The position numbers were made by a program, and so were the translations under genes. Below, piece by piece: positions 35,251-44,251 of a stretch of DNA of 64,000 nt. Source of the DNA: Flagellimonas sp. HMM57 (lineage in GTDB: Bacteria; Bacteroidota; Bacteroidia; Flavobacteriales; Flavobacteriaceae); assembly GCF_021390175.1 (NCBI RefSeq), contig NZ_CP090004.1, positions 3,897,001-3,961,000 of the forward strand, given 5' to 3'. Positions within the stretch are counted from its first letter, which is position 1; the number at the start of each line of letters is the position of its first letter. Below the pieces are notes generated by a model that was not told the origin of the DNA, did no database searches, and was given only the letters and a program-made list of their open reading frames with translations.

Positions 35251-35592
35251 TTAATTGTAAATGGATTCTTTTCCAAAATGTTTTGCCAACATATAATAGA
35301 TAACAGCACGGTGCTTGTTTCTGTCACTTCTTCCATATTTGTCAATAACACTGTTGATAGCAGCCATCAAATCTGGGCTATCCGAAAGACCTAGCTTCTT
35401 GATAAGGAAATTGTTTTTCACGGTCTCCAATTCTTTGTCATCCGACCCAGAAACTTTTGAAGCATCTAGGTTATAAATAGCTGGGCCAAGACCTATGGCA
35501 ACTTTGGTCAAAAGATCCATATCTGGAGTTTCACCAAACTTTTCCTTTACATCTGCTGCGTACTTTTCAATTAATTCGTCTCTTTTACTCAT
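35251..35592 (-). CDS. DUF2853 family protein
   Basis: 113 aa, cytosolic, mostly helical, without cysteine. It reads as the small DUF2853 family (MSKRDELIEKYAADVKEKFG start; YGRSDRNKHRAVIYYMLAKHFGKE end), which is frequent in Bacteroidetes and some Proteobacteria. No enzymatic motif is apparent. It lies 43 nt after menD and is followed by a strong terminator, so it is the last gene of the menI-menF-menD transcript. Function unknown. Confidence 0.8.
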   Translation of the reverse strand: MSKRDELIEKYAADVKEKFGETPDMDLLTKVAIGLGPAIYNLDASKVSGSDDKELETVKNNFLIKKLGLSDSPDLMAAINSVIDKYGRSDRNKHRAVIYYMLAKHFGKESIYN

Positions 35593-35635
35593 GATTGTTA
35601 GTGTTCTTTATTAAGATTACAAGATTTCTTAGCTT

Positions 35636-37375
35636 CTAAGATATAAAATCAAAATAACTAAGCAAAATTTTATCATTTTGTAATCGCGGTGTATTTATTT
35701 CCAATATTTTGGCATGTTCGGATTTACGATAAAAGTCAGCTAAGCAATTTTTAAGTTGCTTCTCGTTTTCAGCTTTTGAATATTCCAGATCATACATCTT
35801 GGCTAAATATTTTGCAGTAAGCCCATGTTCTGTTTCAAAAAAAGTAGCAAACTCTTTTGTTTCTTCTTTGCCCGGTAAAATCCTAAAGATTCCGCCACCA
35901 GAGTTATTAATGAGTATAATTCTAAAATCTGGTCGAATATAACTGCTCCATAACGCATTGCTATCATAGAAAAAACTCAGGTCACCTGTTATTAAAAGTG
36001 TAGGTTCTTTAGCATGAATCGATGCTCCCATTGCTGTAGAAGTACTTCCATCTATACCACTTGTACCACGATTGCAAAATACTTTTAGAGACGCATCCAT
36101 CGGAAATAATTGTGTATACCTTATCGTAGAACTATTTGCCAAATGAACTTGGTATCCGTGCGGAATGGTTTTCTGCAACTGGTCAAAAACAGTAAAATCT
36201 GAAAACTCAATTTTATTTAAATAAGCTTCACGTCTAGCATCGTACTTTTCTTTTACTTTATTCCAATTTTGGTAGTAGTCACTTTCAATATTAACGTTTG
36301 AGTTTAGCATCCTCCGTAGAAAATAATTGGCATCCAACTTTATATGTTCCGATAAACAGAAAAAAGTGTCGTACGCTTTTTTGGTATCGATATGCCAATG
36401 TGCTTTTGGTTGATACTTTCTTAAAAAGGATTTTATTTTTTTTGAAACGATAAGTCCCCCAAAAGTGATTAACAGTTCGGGTTGAAGCGCCTCAAAAAGT
36501 TCTTCGCTTTTTTCCGATTTCTCTATTGGAGCTATAATGCTGTCTATACTCGGGAAAAAATTTGGGTGATGAATATTCGAAGTTGTCTCTGTAAACACCA
36601 ACATTGTATCGTCATCTGCAAGTGACTCCAAAACTTCTTTATCAATAGCATTTGGATGGTTTACCCCTACCAAAATCATTTTACGCTTACTGGTGTTCCA
36701 AATTTCTATAAACGTATCCCAATTTTTAATACCAGGTTCGGTTTCTCTGATTTTTGCAAACTCGGGAACCTCAATACCTGTCGTTTCTACACAATCATAC
36801 AAAGGCTCTTCAAAAGGTATATTGATGTGTACTGGAGCATGCTTTAGAATTGCTATTTCCAACGCGTTACTTATCTCTGACTCGTTATAAGCCTGAACGG
36901 TTGCCTGTGATTCTATATTTAGCGTTTTGGTGAAATTGGCAACTTTGTCTGGAGAATGGGCAGTATCCTGTTTTAAATTGGCGGTGTATCCAATATGTCT
37001 TTCAAGAACATTTTCTTGCCTTATCGTTTGCCCGTCACCAACATCAATTTTGTACGAGGGTCTATCCGCAGAAACAACAATAAGGGGTATATCGCTATAG
37101 AATGCTTCTGCTACCGCGGGGTAATAATTTAGTAGGGCACTACCCGAGGTACATATAGCTGCTACAGGTTCTCGTAGCTGTTGTGCCATCCCCAGAGCAA
37201 AGAAACCTGCACACCGTTCATCAACAATACTAAAACAATTAAAAAATGGATTTTTGGTAAAACCAAGTGTTAGTGGAGCATTTCTGGATCCCGGAGAAAT
37301 CACAATATTTTTTATTCCTCTCGATTTAAAATAAAGAACAAGCGTCTGCGCCGAAGGAATATTCGAATACATCAT
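35636..37375 (-). CDS. menD: SEPHCHC synthase (2-succinyl-5-enolpyruvyl-6-hydroxy-3-cyclohexene-1-carboxylate synthase)
   Basis: 579 aa thiamine-diphosphate enzyme that condenses isochorismate with 2-oxoglutarate. N-terminal pyrimidine-binding domain with IVISPGSRNAPL (about 21-32), VDERCAGFFALG (glutamate activating ThDP) and ICTSGSALLNYYPAV; C-terminal pyrophosphate domain with NRGTSGIDGSTSTAMG and GDLSFFYDSNAL (the GDG-type Mg site, about 453-464). Two adjacent ATG codons; the first is annotated. It lies 51 nt downstream of menF. Confidence 0.94.
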   Translation of the reverse strand: MMYSNIPSAQTLVLYFKSRGIKNIVISPGSRNAPLTLGFTKNPFFNCFSIVDERCAGFFALGMAQQLREPVAAICTSGSALLNYYPAVAEAFYSDIPLIVVSADRPSYKIDVGDGQTIRQENVLERHIGYTANLKQDTAHSPDKVANFTKTLNIESQATVQAYNESEISNALEIAILKHAPVHINIPFEEPLYDCVETTGIEVPEFAKIRETEPGIKNWDTFIEIWNTSKRKMILVGVNHPNAIDKEVLESLADDDTMLVFTETTSNIHHPNFFPSIDSIIAPIEKSEKSEELFEALQPELLITFGGLIVSKKIKSFLRKYQPKAHWHIDTKKAYDTFFCLSEHIKLDANYFLRRMLNSNVNIESDYYQNWNKVKEKYDARREAYLNKIEFSDFTVFDQLQKTIPHGYQVHLANSSTIRYTQLFPMDASLKVFCNRGTSGIDGSTSTAMGASIHAKEPTLLITGDLSFFYDSNALWSSYIRPDFRIILINNSGGGIFRILPGKEETKEFATFFETEHGLTAKYLAKMYDLEYSKAENEKQLKNCLADFYRKSEHAKILEINTPRLQNDKILLSYFDFIS

Positions 37376-37426
37376 GGGTTACAAAAATACGTTCCAAAAT
37401 GATATTCGCCTAAAATTAGTGTGCAT

Positions 37427-38491
37427 CTATTGAATTGTTCGCAACATTGTTTTGCTTTTGTTCTGTGTCTCAGACCATTCACTTTCTGGCTCCGATGCGG
37501 CTGTTATTCCACCACCTACAAAAATGAAAGCTTTTCCTTCTTTCAATTCCATACATCTTAAGTTAACAAATAACGATGTTTGCCGTACTTCGTTTAGATT
37601 AAGTTCCCCTAGAAATCCAGTGTAAAAAGTACGTTCGTAATTTTCATTCCCCTTAATAAAAGCCTTTGCTTCATCAGTTGGAATACCACAAATTGCTGGT
37701 GTTGGATGTAATGCGGCTACAATGTCCCTTACTTTTGTCTTTGATTTTATTTTTCCAGTGATTTCGGACTTCAAATGCCATAACTTTCCAGCTTTTACAG
37801 ACTTGGCTTTCCCAACTTTTAGTTCTTCTACTGTGCCAACAAGCTTATCCTCAATATAATCGGTAACCATTTCCTGCTCTTTGATTTCCTTGCTACCCCA
37901 CTCTGGCAAAGAAGTTTGCCACATAGGCAAGGTTCCTGCGAGCGACATGGTATGTAGGGTTTCGTTATGGATACGCATCAAGGTTTCTGGTGTTGCTCCG
38001 CACCATATTCCAATTTTAGGGTGAAAAAACCAATAACAAAATGCATCTTGATAACTATTCAAAAGATTTGTAAAGATTTTATCAGGAGATTTTGATAGGG
38101 CTATAGCAACTCTCCGGGATAGCACCACTTTCTTCAAAAACCCCTTTCTAATTTCTTTGATGCCTTTTTCCATCAAATTCAAATGAAAGTCTTTTCCTGA
38201 TTCTTCTAAGCTCATGTTAGCATCTAAGTTTTGCTCCTCTGCTGCAAAAAGGACAGTTTTGATCTCATCTGGTTTGATCAGTACAGCATTGTCATTTAAA
38301 TCAAAAGGAGCAAAGACAAATCCACTCTCTTCAAAATTCAAAGTAAAATTTAGATTGGGCGTGGATTGAAAAATACCCTTGACCTCATTCTCGCTAGGTT
38401 TCCTATAGATTGAAAATGGCAATCCTATTTTCAAACAAAGATTTGCCTTCTTCAAGAGTTGGTGAAAGTCGCTATTCTTTTGGTAAGGCAA
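37427..38491 (-). CDS. menF: Isochorismate synthase
   Basis: 354 aa chorismate-binding enzyme converting chorismate to isochorismate, the entry to menaquinone (or siderophore) synthesis. Conserved C-terminal half: KKVVLSRR, WCGATPETLMRI, MSLAGTLPM, LHPTPAICGIPTDEA, ERTFYTGFLG and FVGGGITAASEPESEW, including the catalytic glutamates of the family. The N-terminal 100 residues are divergent. The start is TTG at 38491, overlapping the thioesterase gene by 20 nt. Context with menD makes menF preferable to entC. Confidence 0.92.
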   Translation of the reverse strand: MPYQKNSDFHQLLKKANLCLKIGLPFSIYRKPSENEVKGIFQSTPNLNFTLNFEESGFVFAPFDLNDNAVLIKPDEIKTVLFAAEEQNLDANMSLEESGKDFHLNLMEKGIKEIRKGFLKKVVLSRRVAIALSKSPDKIFTNLLNSYQDAFCYWFFHPKIGIWCGATPETLMRIHNETLHTMSLAGTLPMWQTSLPEWGSKEIKEQEMVTDYIEDKLVGTVEELKVGKAKSVKAGKLWHLKSEITGKIKSKTKVRDIVAALHPTPAICGIPTDEAKAFIKGNENYERTFYTGFLGELNLNEVRQTSLFVNLRCMELKEGKAFIFVGGGITAASEPESEWSETQNKSKTMLRTIQ

Positions 38492-38894
38492 TGGTAGTGA
38501 GTTTACAATTGGAAATTAAATCTCCTTCCTCGTTTGTAATTTTTATTTCCCAAAGTTGGGTGGTTCTACCTTTATGGATTATAGAAGCTTTTGCGTATAC
38601 AAATCCTTCGCGTATTCCTTTCACATGGTTTGCGGCAATCTCAATACCCCTTACATAGAATTCCTGTCCGTCCAAGAAAATATAAGATGCAGCGCTACCA
38701 ACGCTTTCTGCCAGTGCAACCGACGCCCCTCCATGCAATACACCATCTGGCTGGTGCACTTTTGGAGTGACCGGCATTCGGGCTATCAAAAAATTCTCTC
38801 CCACATCAACATAGGTAATATCCAAAGTCTCCATTAAGGTTCCCTTGCATATACCATTACAAACTGCTAGAATTTTCTCTTTATGCTCGTTCAT
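38472..38894 (-). CDS. menI: Hotdog-fold thioesterase, probable DHNA-CoA thioesterase
   Basis: 140 aa PaaI/MenI-type hotdog protein. The motif PDGVLHGGASVALAESVGSAAS (about 49-70) holds the HGG loop and the catalytic-acid position (E64) on the following helix. Hydrolyses 1,4-dihydroxy-2-naphthoyl-CoA in the menaquinone pathway by context: it heads the menF-menD transcript. Similar proteins act on phenylacetyl-CoA or other acyl-CoAs, so the substrate is an inference from neighbours. ATG start at 38894. Confidence 0.8.
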   Translation of the reverse strand: MNEHKEKILAVCNGICKGTLMETLDITYVDVGENFLIARMPVTPKVHQPDGVLHGGASVALAESVGSAASYIFLDGQEFYVRGIEIAANHVKGIREGFVYAKASIIHKGRTTQLWEIKITNEEGDLISNCKLTTIALPKE

Positions 38895-38963
38895 ACTTCA
38901 TTTTTTTGTAAAATTACGCAAAGCTTGATCAATTGTACTCAAGTTTTTCAACACCTAAATTTA

Positions 38964-39602
38964 ATGATGGAAAAGACAGTATCATATAACGCCAAAAATA
39001 CATATGTAACCTTAAATACGTTAACCCATAGAACAAAGAATGTATGGCTCGTATTTCACGGGATTGGCTATTTGAGTCGTTATTTTATTAAGCATTTTGA
39101 AAGTTTAGATGTCGATCAGAATTATATTATAGCTCCACAGGCCCCTTCAAAATACTACTTAAAAAATGAATATAAGTATGTTGGCGCAAGTTGGCTCACG
39201 AAAGAAAACACCTTAACGGAAACGGAAAATGTATTGAACTACATTGACGCAGTTTTCGATGCAGAACAAATCCCTCCAGAAACCAATCTTTTCGTTTTTG
39301 GATTTTCACAGGGAGTATCGATAGCAACACGCTGGATGACCAAAAGAAAAATACATTGCACCACTTTGATTCTCTATGCCGGTGGCATTCCTAATGAATT
39401 GGCCGAACAAGATTTTGAATATTTGGATTGGGACATCACAAGTGTCAAAATCGTATATGGGAAAAAGGATAATTATTTAAACAGAGAACGATTAAGGCAA
39501 GAGAATATTAAAATCACCAAACTGTTTCAAGATAATGTTGAATTCATCAACTTTGAAGGTGGTCACGAAATGAAAGCGGAAGTAATCCAAAACCTGATCT
39601 GA
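38964..39602 (+). CDS. Alpha/beta-hydrolase (carboxylesterase/phospholipase type)
   Basis: 212 aa from ATG 38964 (or 38967); a longer frame to 38883 overlaps the divergent gene and is unlikely. Serine nucleophile elbow GFSQGVS (about residue 119), HGIGYLSRYF near the oxyanion region, and a late EGGHEMK with the catalytic histidine; an aspartate likely in KIVYGKKDNYL. The fold matches small serine esterases such as predicted carboxylesterases/phospholipases. No signal peptide. It precedes the VOC gene by 4 nt; both may be co-transcribed. Confidence 0.82.
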   Translation: MMEKTVSYNAKNTYVTLNTLTHRTKNVWLVFHGIGYLSRYFIKHFESLDVDQNYIIAPQAPSKYYLKNEYKYVGASWLTKENTLTETENVLNYIDAVFDAEQIPPETNLFVFGFSQGVSIATRWMTKRKIHCTTLILYAGGIPNELAEQDFEYLDWDITSVKIVYGKKDNYLNRERLRQENIKITKLFQDNVEFINFEGGHEMKAEVIQNLI

Positions 39603-39606
39603 ACCT

Positions 39607-40002
39607 ATGGAAGAAATCAACAGACAAATAGCGAACGTTACTTTAGTGGTTAAAGATTATGATGAAGCAATAGCATTCTATACCAAAAAGTTGGGGTTTG
39701 AACTTGTGGATGATGTGGATTTAGGTGAAGGGAAACGATGGGTTCTGGTTGCTCCCAAAGGTTCGCAATGCAATATTTTGTTGGGAAAAGCTGCTAATAA
39801 CGAACAAAAGGCAGCAATCGGAAATCAAACTGGCGGTAGGGTTTTTCTATTCTTAAACACTGCAGACTTCTGGAAAGATTATAGACAAATGCAAAAAAAT
39901 GGTATCCTATTTAAGGAGGAACCCAGGGAAGAATCTTATGGAACTGTTGTAGTTTTTGAGGATCTCTATGGAAACCTTTGGGATTTGCTTCAACTAAAAT
40001 AA
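39607..40002 (+). CDS. VOC family (glyoxalase/bleomycin-resistance fold) protein
   Basis: 131 aa of one VOC unit built of two beta-alpha-beta-beta-beta modules: NVTLVVKDYDEAIAFYTKKLGFELVDD (about 9-36) and the second half ending VVFEDLYGNLWDLLQL. Likely metal-ligand positions (start of beta1, F/E in the last strand) are partly substituted, so the enzyme could be an isomerase, dioxygenase relative or binding protein. Cytosolic. Function unknown beyond the fold. Confidence 0.85.
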   Translation: MEEINRQIANVTLVVKDYDEAIAFYTKKLGFELVDDVDLGEGKRWVLVAPKGSQCNILLGKAANNEQKAAIGNQTGGRVFLFLNTADFWKDYRQMQKNGILFKEEPREESYGTVVVFEDLYGNLWDLLQLK

Positions 40003-40008
40003 GAAGCT

Positions 40009-40926
40009 TTAGCCGTCTTTTTCATCAGTGGAAAAATACGTAATTCTACGTGTGGTATAGGTATTGTCCGGTGTTACAATCTGTTTGATCCAATTTTTTT
40101 CCTTATTACTGTCATACTGAAAAATATACTCTTTTACAGATTGGGAAGTCGCTGTTTTTGAAGTGACCTTATCCAACATGCCATCTTCTCCATAGGTGTA
40201 GAACAACTTTTTCTCCTGAAGAAATTTCTTTTCAATAGTACTGTACCTAAAAAACTCCTTGGAAATCAGTTTTTTATCAGCATTGAAAACCTCTTCTACG
40301 GCAGCGTTGGGTTCTCCATCAATATATTCCTTGGTTAAAACCACATTTTGAACGCCTGTTTTACCTTTTCTTTCTGAAGTTCTAATTGATTTTTCAAGCA
40401 CTGAATTAATGAAAAAACTTGTGGTCAACTCATTTTTGTATGGAGTATATTCTACCGTGGTTTCGTCAACCCCATCTTCATTTGAAGTCGTAATTTTTAT
40501 CAACTTCCCTTTGGCATCATAAACATATTCCTGTTGCTCTAGAAACTCCTTATCATAGGAGATGATTTTTTCAAGGACTTTTTTTTTGGGCAAGCTGTCA
40601 ACGGAATAAAAATTGGCCATCGAGGTGGAAGCGTCAAGGATATTGTTTTTATAACTCTCCATACGCTTTTCCAAAAGCTCGTTGTTGTTATACTTATAAT
40701 AGGTGATATCCTGGTCCGTATCATTGTATTGTGTTACAGTCTTTACAAGAAGACCGTCTCTATTGAACTCAAAAGATTCTTTTCCATAATCGGTAATCAC
40801 TAAACACGACTTCACATTCCCTTTAAGGTCAAAATCCTGAACCTTAAATATTTGTATATCCTGCGACCAGACACAGGCATGAAAAAAAAGATTAAAAAAT
40901 AAAAGTGGAATGTAGTTTTTTACCAT
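40009..40926 (-). CDS. Secreted beta-repeat protein of unknown function
   Basis: 305 aa with a signal peptide (1-21, ending CVWSQ). The mature protein is a run of short beta-strand pairs of the form FEFNRDGLLVKTV-Y, YVYDAKGKLIKIT, YTYGEDGMLDKVTS, YIFQYDSNKEKNW, which resemble YD-like or RHS-like repeats, though irregular. No catalytic motif. It ends 6 nt from the convergent VOC gene and lies 83 nt downstream of the hydroxyproline operon on the same strand. Probably periplasmic or surface located; function unknown. Confidence 0.65.
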   Translation of the reverse strand: MVKNYIPLLFFNLFFHACVWSQDIQIFKVQDFDLKGNVKSCLVITDYGKESFEFNRDGLLVKTVTQYNDTDQDITYYKYNNNELLEKRMESYKNNILDASTSMANFYSVDSLPKKKVLEKIISYDKEFLEQQEYVYDAKGKLIKITTSNEDGVDETTVEYTPYKNELTTSFFINSVLEKSIRTSERKGKTGVQNVVLTKEYIDGEPNAAVEEVFNADKKLISKEFFRYSTIEKKFLQEKKLFYTYGEDGMLDKVTSKTATSQSVKEYIFQYDSNKEKNWIKQIVTPDNTYTTRRITYFSTDEKDG

Positions 40927-41009
40927 ATTGCAAAATTACTTCTTAATGAGGCAATTAAAAAATTAAAAGTATGCATGGCCCTTAAAAATAACCTAAAGAA
41001 AATACGGCT

Positions 41010-42266
41010 TTAAAATTTTCGCTGAGGGGCAAAAGGAACAATATCCATAGATAGTTTCTTTCCAGAAATCATCTCGGAGACCAATTTACCAGTGGCAGGG
41101 CCCAAACTCCATCCCATCATTGCGTGACCTGTGGCAAAAGTTAAATTCTTGTATTTTGTAGAAGTACCTATGTAGGGTAATCCATCTGGTGTTACGGGCC
41201 TTAACCCACATTTGGCATTGCTTTTATCTTCTTCAGATATTTTAAGGCCCTTGTAATAGCGTGCAGCACCTCTGGCAATAGCTTCTACCCGTTCTTTTCG
41301 TATAATTTTATTTATACCCGAAAACTCCATTGTTCCGGCAAAACGTGTAAATCCTTGCATGGGGGTAACTGCCATCTTTGCTTCCATTAAAATAGCGGGC
41401 ATTGTGATATTGGTCGGGCTCTCTACATTTATTCGATATCCCTTGCCCGCTTGTAAAGGTAATTCAATGTTCATCTTTTTGGAAAGTACAGAGGTCCATG
41501 AACCCGCAGCAAAAACCACTTCATCCGCTTGGTACTCATTCTTGCTGGTTTTTACCTTTGTAATTGTATCCCGACTAAAAATCATATCCAATACTTCTTC
41601 ATTTTTCCGCAACTTAACGCCCACCTTTGGTAAAAAATTGACCATTCGCTCCATAAACTGTGAAGGGGTCGTATGTCCATCACATTCATAGTGGATAGCG
41701 CCCATCGCATTCAATTCAATCTTGGGCTCTATTTTTTGTAAGCCGCCATTGTCCAAGTAATTAACTTCCAATCCAAGATCTCCAGCTTTCTGTGCTACTT
41801 CCATTTCATGGTCTCTGGCCTTTTCTGTTTGGTAGAGCATCAATAGACCTCTGCGCTCTAAATGAAAATCCCCTAAATCACCAGAAGACTTTATACCTTC
41901 GTAGAGTTCCCTGCTCAACAGATTGATATCCCTGATAATGGGCATAGCACGCTCCACCTTTTCGTTTGAGGATGATTTTTTAAAGTACCAAGCCCATTTC
42001 ATAAAATCCAAATCAAATCTTGGTTTCATATAAAAAGGACTAGAAGAATTGAACATGTACTTGATTCCTTTTGAAATCATTCCGGGAGACGCCAAAGGGA
42101 CAATATGACTAGGAGTAATGTATCCAGCATTTACAAAAGATGCTCCAGAAGTAATATCGCCCTTATCCAAAACAGTCACCTGATGTCCTTCTCTTTGAAG
42201 GAAATAAGCCGTGGAAAGTCCTACTATTCCTCCACCTACTACAACAACATTCTTATTTGCCCCCAT
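41010..42266 (-). CDS. FAD-dependent D-amino-acid (D-hydroxyproline) dehydrogenase
   Basis: 418 aa from ATG 42266, which leaves a 1-nt gap to the epimerase stop; a longer frame to 42305 is less likely. DAO-family flavoprotein: N-terminal VVVGGGIVGLSTAYFLQREGH (dinucleotide-binding GxGxxG, about 7-27), AGYITPSH, DEVVFAAGSW, C-terminal CGLRPVTPDGLPYIG and ATGHAMMGWSLGPATG. DadA-like D-amino-acid dehydrogenases and D-hydroxyproline dehydrogenases share this layout. With the neighbouring 4-hydroxyproline 2-epimerase and deaminase it most likely oxidises cis-4-hydroxy-D-proline to pyrroline-4-hydroxy-2-carboxylate. No accessory dehydrogenase subunits are adjacent. Confidence 0.82.
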   Translation of the reverse strand: MGANKNVVVVGGGIVGLSTAYFLQREGHQVTVLDKGDITSGASFVNAGYITPSHIVPLASPGMISKGIKYMFNSSSPFYMKPRFDLDFMKWAWYFKKSSSNEKVERAMPIIRDINLLSRELYEGIKSSGDLGDFHLERRGLLMLYQTEKARDHEMEVAQKAGDLGLEVNYLDNGGLQKIEPKIELNAMGAIHYECDGHTTPSQFMERMVNFLPKVGVKLRKNEEVLDMIFSRDTITKVKTSKNEYQADEVVFAAGSWTSVLSKKMNIELPLQAGKGYRINVESPTNITMPAILMEAKMAVTPMQGFTRFAGTMEFSGINKIIRKERVEAIARGAARYYKGLKISEEDKSNAKCGLRPVTPDGLPYIGTSTKYKNLTFATGHAMMGWSLGPATGKLVSEMISGKKLSMDIVPFAPQRKF

Positions 42267-42267
42267 A

Positions 42268-43278
42268 TTATAATACTTGAAATCCCAGTGCATATGGGTC
42301 GTCATTCGTGTCTATGGTTATGGTATTTCTTCCATAGATTTTTGCCCATCCCTTTATGCTAGGTATGATTGCTTTTTGATTCATAATCACAGTTTCCTGT
42401 TCCACTTTTCCAACAAATTTAGAACCAATAAAGCTCTCGTGTATGTATTCTTCCCCAATTTTTAAAAGTCCCTTTGCATATAGCTGTGCCATACGTGCAG
42501 ACGTGCCAGTGCCACAAGGAGACCGATCTATCGCTTTATCACCATAAAAAACAGCATTTCTCCCCGACGCATTTTTATCGATTGAATCACCGGTCCATAA
42601 AATATGGGAGACCTTGTTGATATTCGGATTTTCAGGATGGATAAAGCGATTTAGATATGTAGTGTTGATTTTCTTTCTGATTTCTTGTGAAAACTGAATC
42701 AACTCACTCGCCTTAAAATCATGCATTCCTGAAAAATTTTTCTGTCGGTCAATAATCGCATAGAAATTACCCCCAAAAGCAACATCAAAAAAAAGTTCTC
42801 CAAGTATGGAAGAGTTTATCCTTAGTCCTATCTCAGCAAGATAACTTGTAACATTGGTCAATTTTACCCAAGCTACTTTGTCATTGGATTTATAGTAGTC
42901 TATTTCCACCAATCCTGCAGGCGTTTCCAATCTTACTTTTCCTTCTGTTTTTGGCTGAATCAATCCTTCTTCCAATGCAATGGTAATGGTTCCTATGGTA
43001 CCATGTCCGCACATTGGTAAGCAACCGCTCGTTTCTATAAAAAGAATCGCAATATCATTTTTAGGATCATGTGGCTCATATAGGATACTACCACTCATCA
43101 TATCATGTCCCCGTGGTTCGAACATTAATCCCGTGCGTATCCAATCAAATTCTTGTAGAAAGTGTTGTCGTTTTTCCTCCATCGTCTTTCCTACGAGCTT
43201 GGGGCCTCCATCAACAACTAAACGCACAGGGTTTCCACAAGTGTGCGCATCGATACATTTGAATGTATGAACTGCCAT
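42268..43278 (-). CDS. 4-Hydroxyproline 2-epimerase (proline racemase family)
   Basis: 336 aa. Both catalytic cysteines are present: MCGHGTIG (about residue 90) and DRSPCGTGTSARMA (about 253). Retention of the two cysteines argues for epimerase and against the trans-3-hydroxyproline dehydratase branch, which replaces the first one by threonine or serine. The N-terminal CIDAHTCGNPVRLV also fits. Converts trans-4-hydroxy-L-proline to cis-4-hydroxy-D-proline. It lies 6 nt after the DHDPS-family gene and 1 nt before the flavoprotein gene, a compact three-gene operon. Confidence 0.85.
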   Translation of the reverse strand: MAVHTFKCIDAHTCGNPVRLVVDGGPKLVGKTMEEKRQHFLQEFDWIRTGLMFEPRGHDMMSGSILYEPHDPKNDIAILFIETSGCLPMCGHGTIGTITIALEEGLIQPKTEGKVRLETPAGLVEIDYYKSNDKVAWVKLTNVTSYLAEIGLRINSSILGELFFDVAFGGNFYAIIDRQKNFSGMHDFKASELIQFSQEIRKKINTTYLNRFIHPENPNINKVSHILWTGDSIDKNASGRNAVFYGDKAIDRSPCGTGTSARMAQLYAKGLLKIGEEYIHESFIGSKFVGKVEQETVIMNQKAIIPSIKGWAKIYGRNTITIDTNDDPYALGFQVL

Positions 43279-43284
43279 TTGTTA

Positions 43285-44184
43285 TTATGGTATTTCAGGT
43301 CTGGTCTTCACTCCTTTCTCAATTATCGATAGAACGCGGCTCCGTTCTTCGCCTTGTAATGGCATCCTTGGCAATCTTACATATTCGGTACCTATGCCAG
43401 TGGCAACTTCCGCTAGTTTTATATTCTGTACCAATTGTGGATTTATGTCCAACTCAAGTAAAGGCATAAACCATCTATAAATTTTAGTAGCTTCTTCTAT
43501 CCTACCCGCCTTGACCAATTCATAAATTGCTACGGTCTCCCTTGGAAAAGCACAAACCAAACCTGCCACCCAGCCTTCAGCTCCCATCAAAAGGCTTTCC
43601 ATAGCTAGAGTATCAACTCCACATAGAACCTTCAATCGATCTCCGAACCTGTTTTTAATTCTGGTGATGTTGGTAAGATCTCTGGTCGAATCTTTAACGG
43701 CTTGTATGTTGTCATTTTTTACAAGTTCCTCGAACATATCAAGGGTTACCTCAATTTTGTAGTCCACTGGATTGTTATAGATCATTATGGGCAAGGAAGT
43801 ACTCTTGGCTATTGCGTCAAAGTAGGCCAGAGTTTCGTAATCCGTTGCATTGTATTGCATTGGCGGTAGAATCATTAATCCTGAAGCCCCATATTGCTTC
43901 GCCCTTTCCGCAGCAACAATAGCATTCTTTGTTGTCTTTTCGGCTATGTTCATAATGACAGGGATTTTACCGTCAACTAATTCCACCGTATGCGCTATCA
44001 ATGCCTTTTTCTCGTTATCGTCTAGCGTACTTGCTTCTCCCAATGAACCACCGAGTATTATAGCATGTACTCCAGCTTTTATCTGCGCATTAATATTTGT
44101 CGCAAACATTTGCATGTCCAATTCATCATTTGCGGTAAACTTGGTGGTGATTGCCGGCATCACCCCGTTCCAGTCCATTTTCAT
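43285..44184 (-). CDS. DHDPS-family aldolase/lyase, probable pyrroline-4-hydroxy-2-carboxylate deaminase
   Basis: 299 aa TIM-barrel. Visible family positions: GGSLGEASTLDDNEKK (45-60, the GT/SGE loop), PIMIYNNPVDY (active-site Tyr) and IQAVKDSTRD (Schiff-base Lys, about 165). Such enzymes include DapA, N-acetylneuraminate lyase and the hydroxyproline-pathway deaminase that releases ammonia and gives 2-oxoglutarate semialdehyde. The context (epimerase and D-hydroxyproline dehydrogenase immediately downstream) supports the last. Lysine-synthesis DapA is less likely because no other dap gene is here. First gene of the operon; ATG 44184 or 44178. Confidence 0.85.
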   Translation of the reverse strand: MKMDWNGVMPAITTKFTANDELDMQMFATNINAQIKAGVHAIILGGSLGEASTLDDNEKKALIAHTVELVDGKIPVIMNIAEKTTKNAIVAAERAKQYGASGLMILPPMQYNATDYETLAYFDAIAKSTSLPIMIYNNPVDYKIEVTLDMFEELVKNDNIQAVKDSTRDLTNITRIKNRFGDRLKVLCGVDTLAMESLLMGAEGWVAGLVCAFPRETVAIYELVKAGRIEEATKIYRWFMPLLELDINPQLVQNIKLAEVATGIGTEYVRLPRMPLQGEERSRVLSIIEKGVKTRPEIP

Positions 44185-44251
44185 GAGTCTAAACAGTTGA
44201 TTATTAATTCAACAATATACATAAAAGCTCTCTTAAAAGTATATGTTTTCA

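Noticed and set aside
42268-43278. trans-3-hydroxy-L-proline dehydratase
   Set aside because: Both catalytic cysteines (MCGHG and SPCGTGT) are present; the dehydratase branch lacks the first.
43285-44184. dapA of lysine synthesis
   Set aside because: No dap or lysine genes nearby; the epimerase and D-amino-acid dehydrogenase immediately downstream fit hydroxyproline breakdown better.
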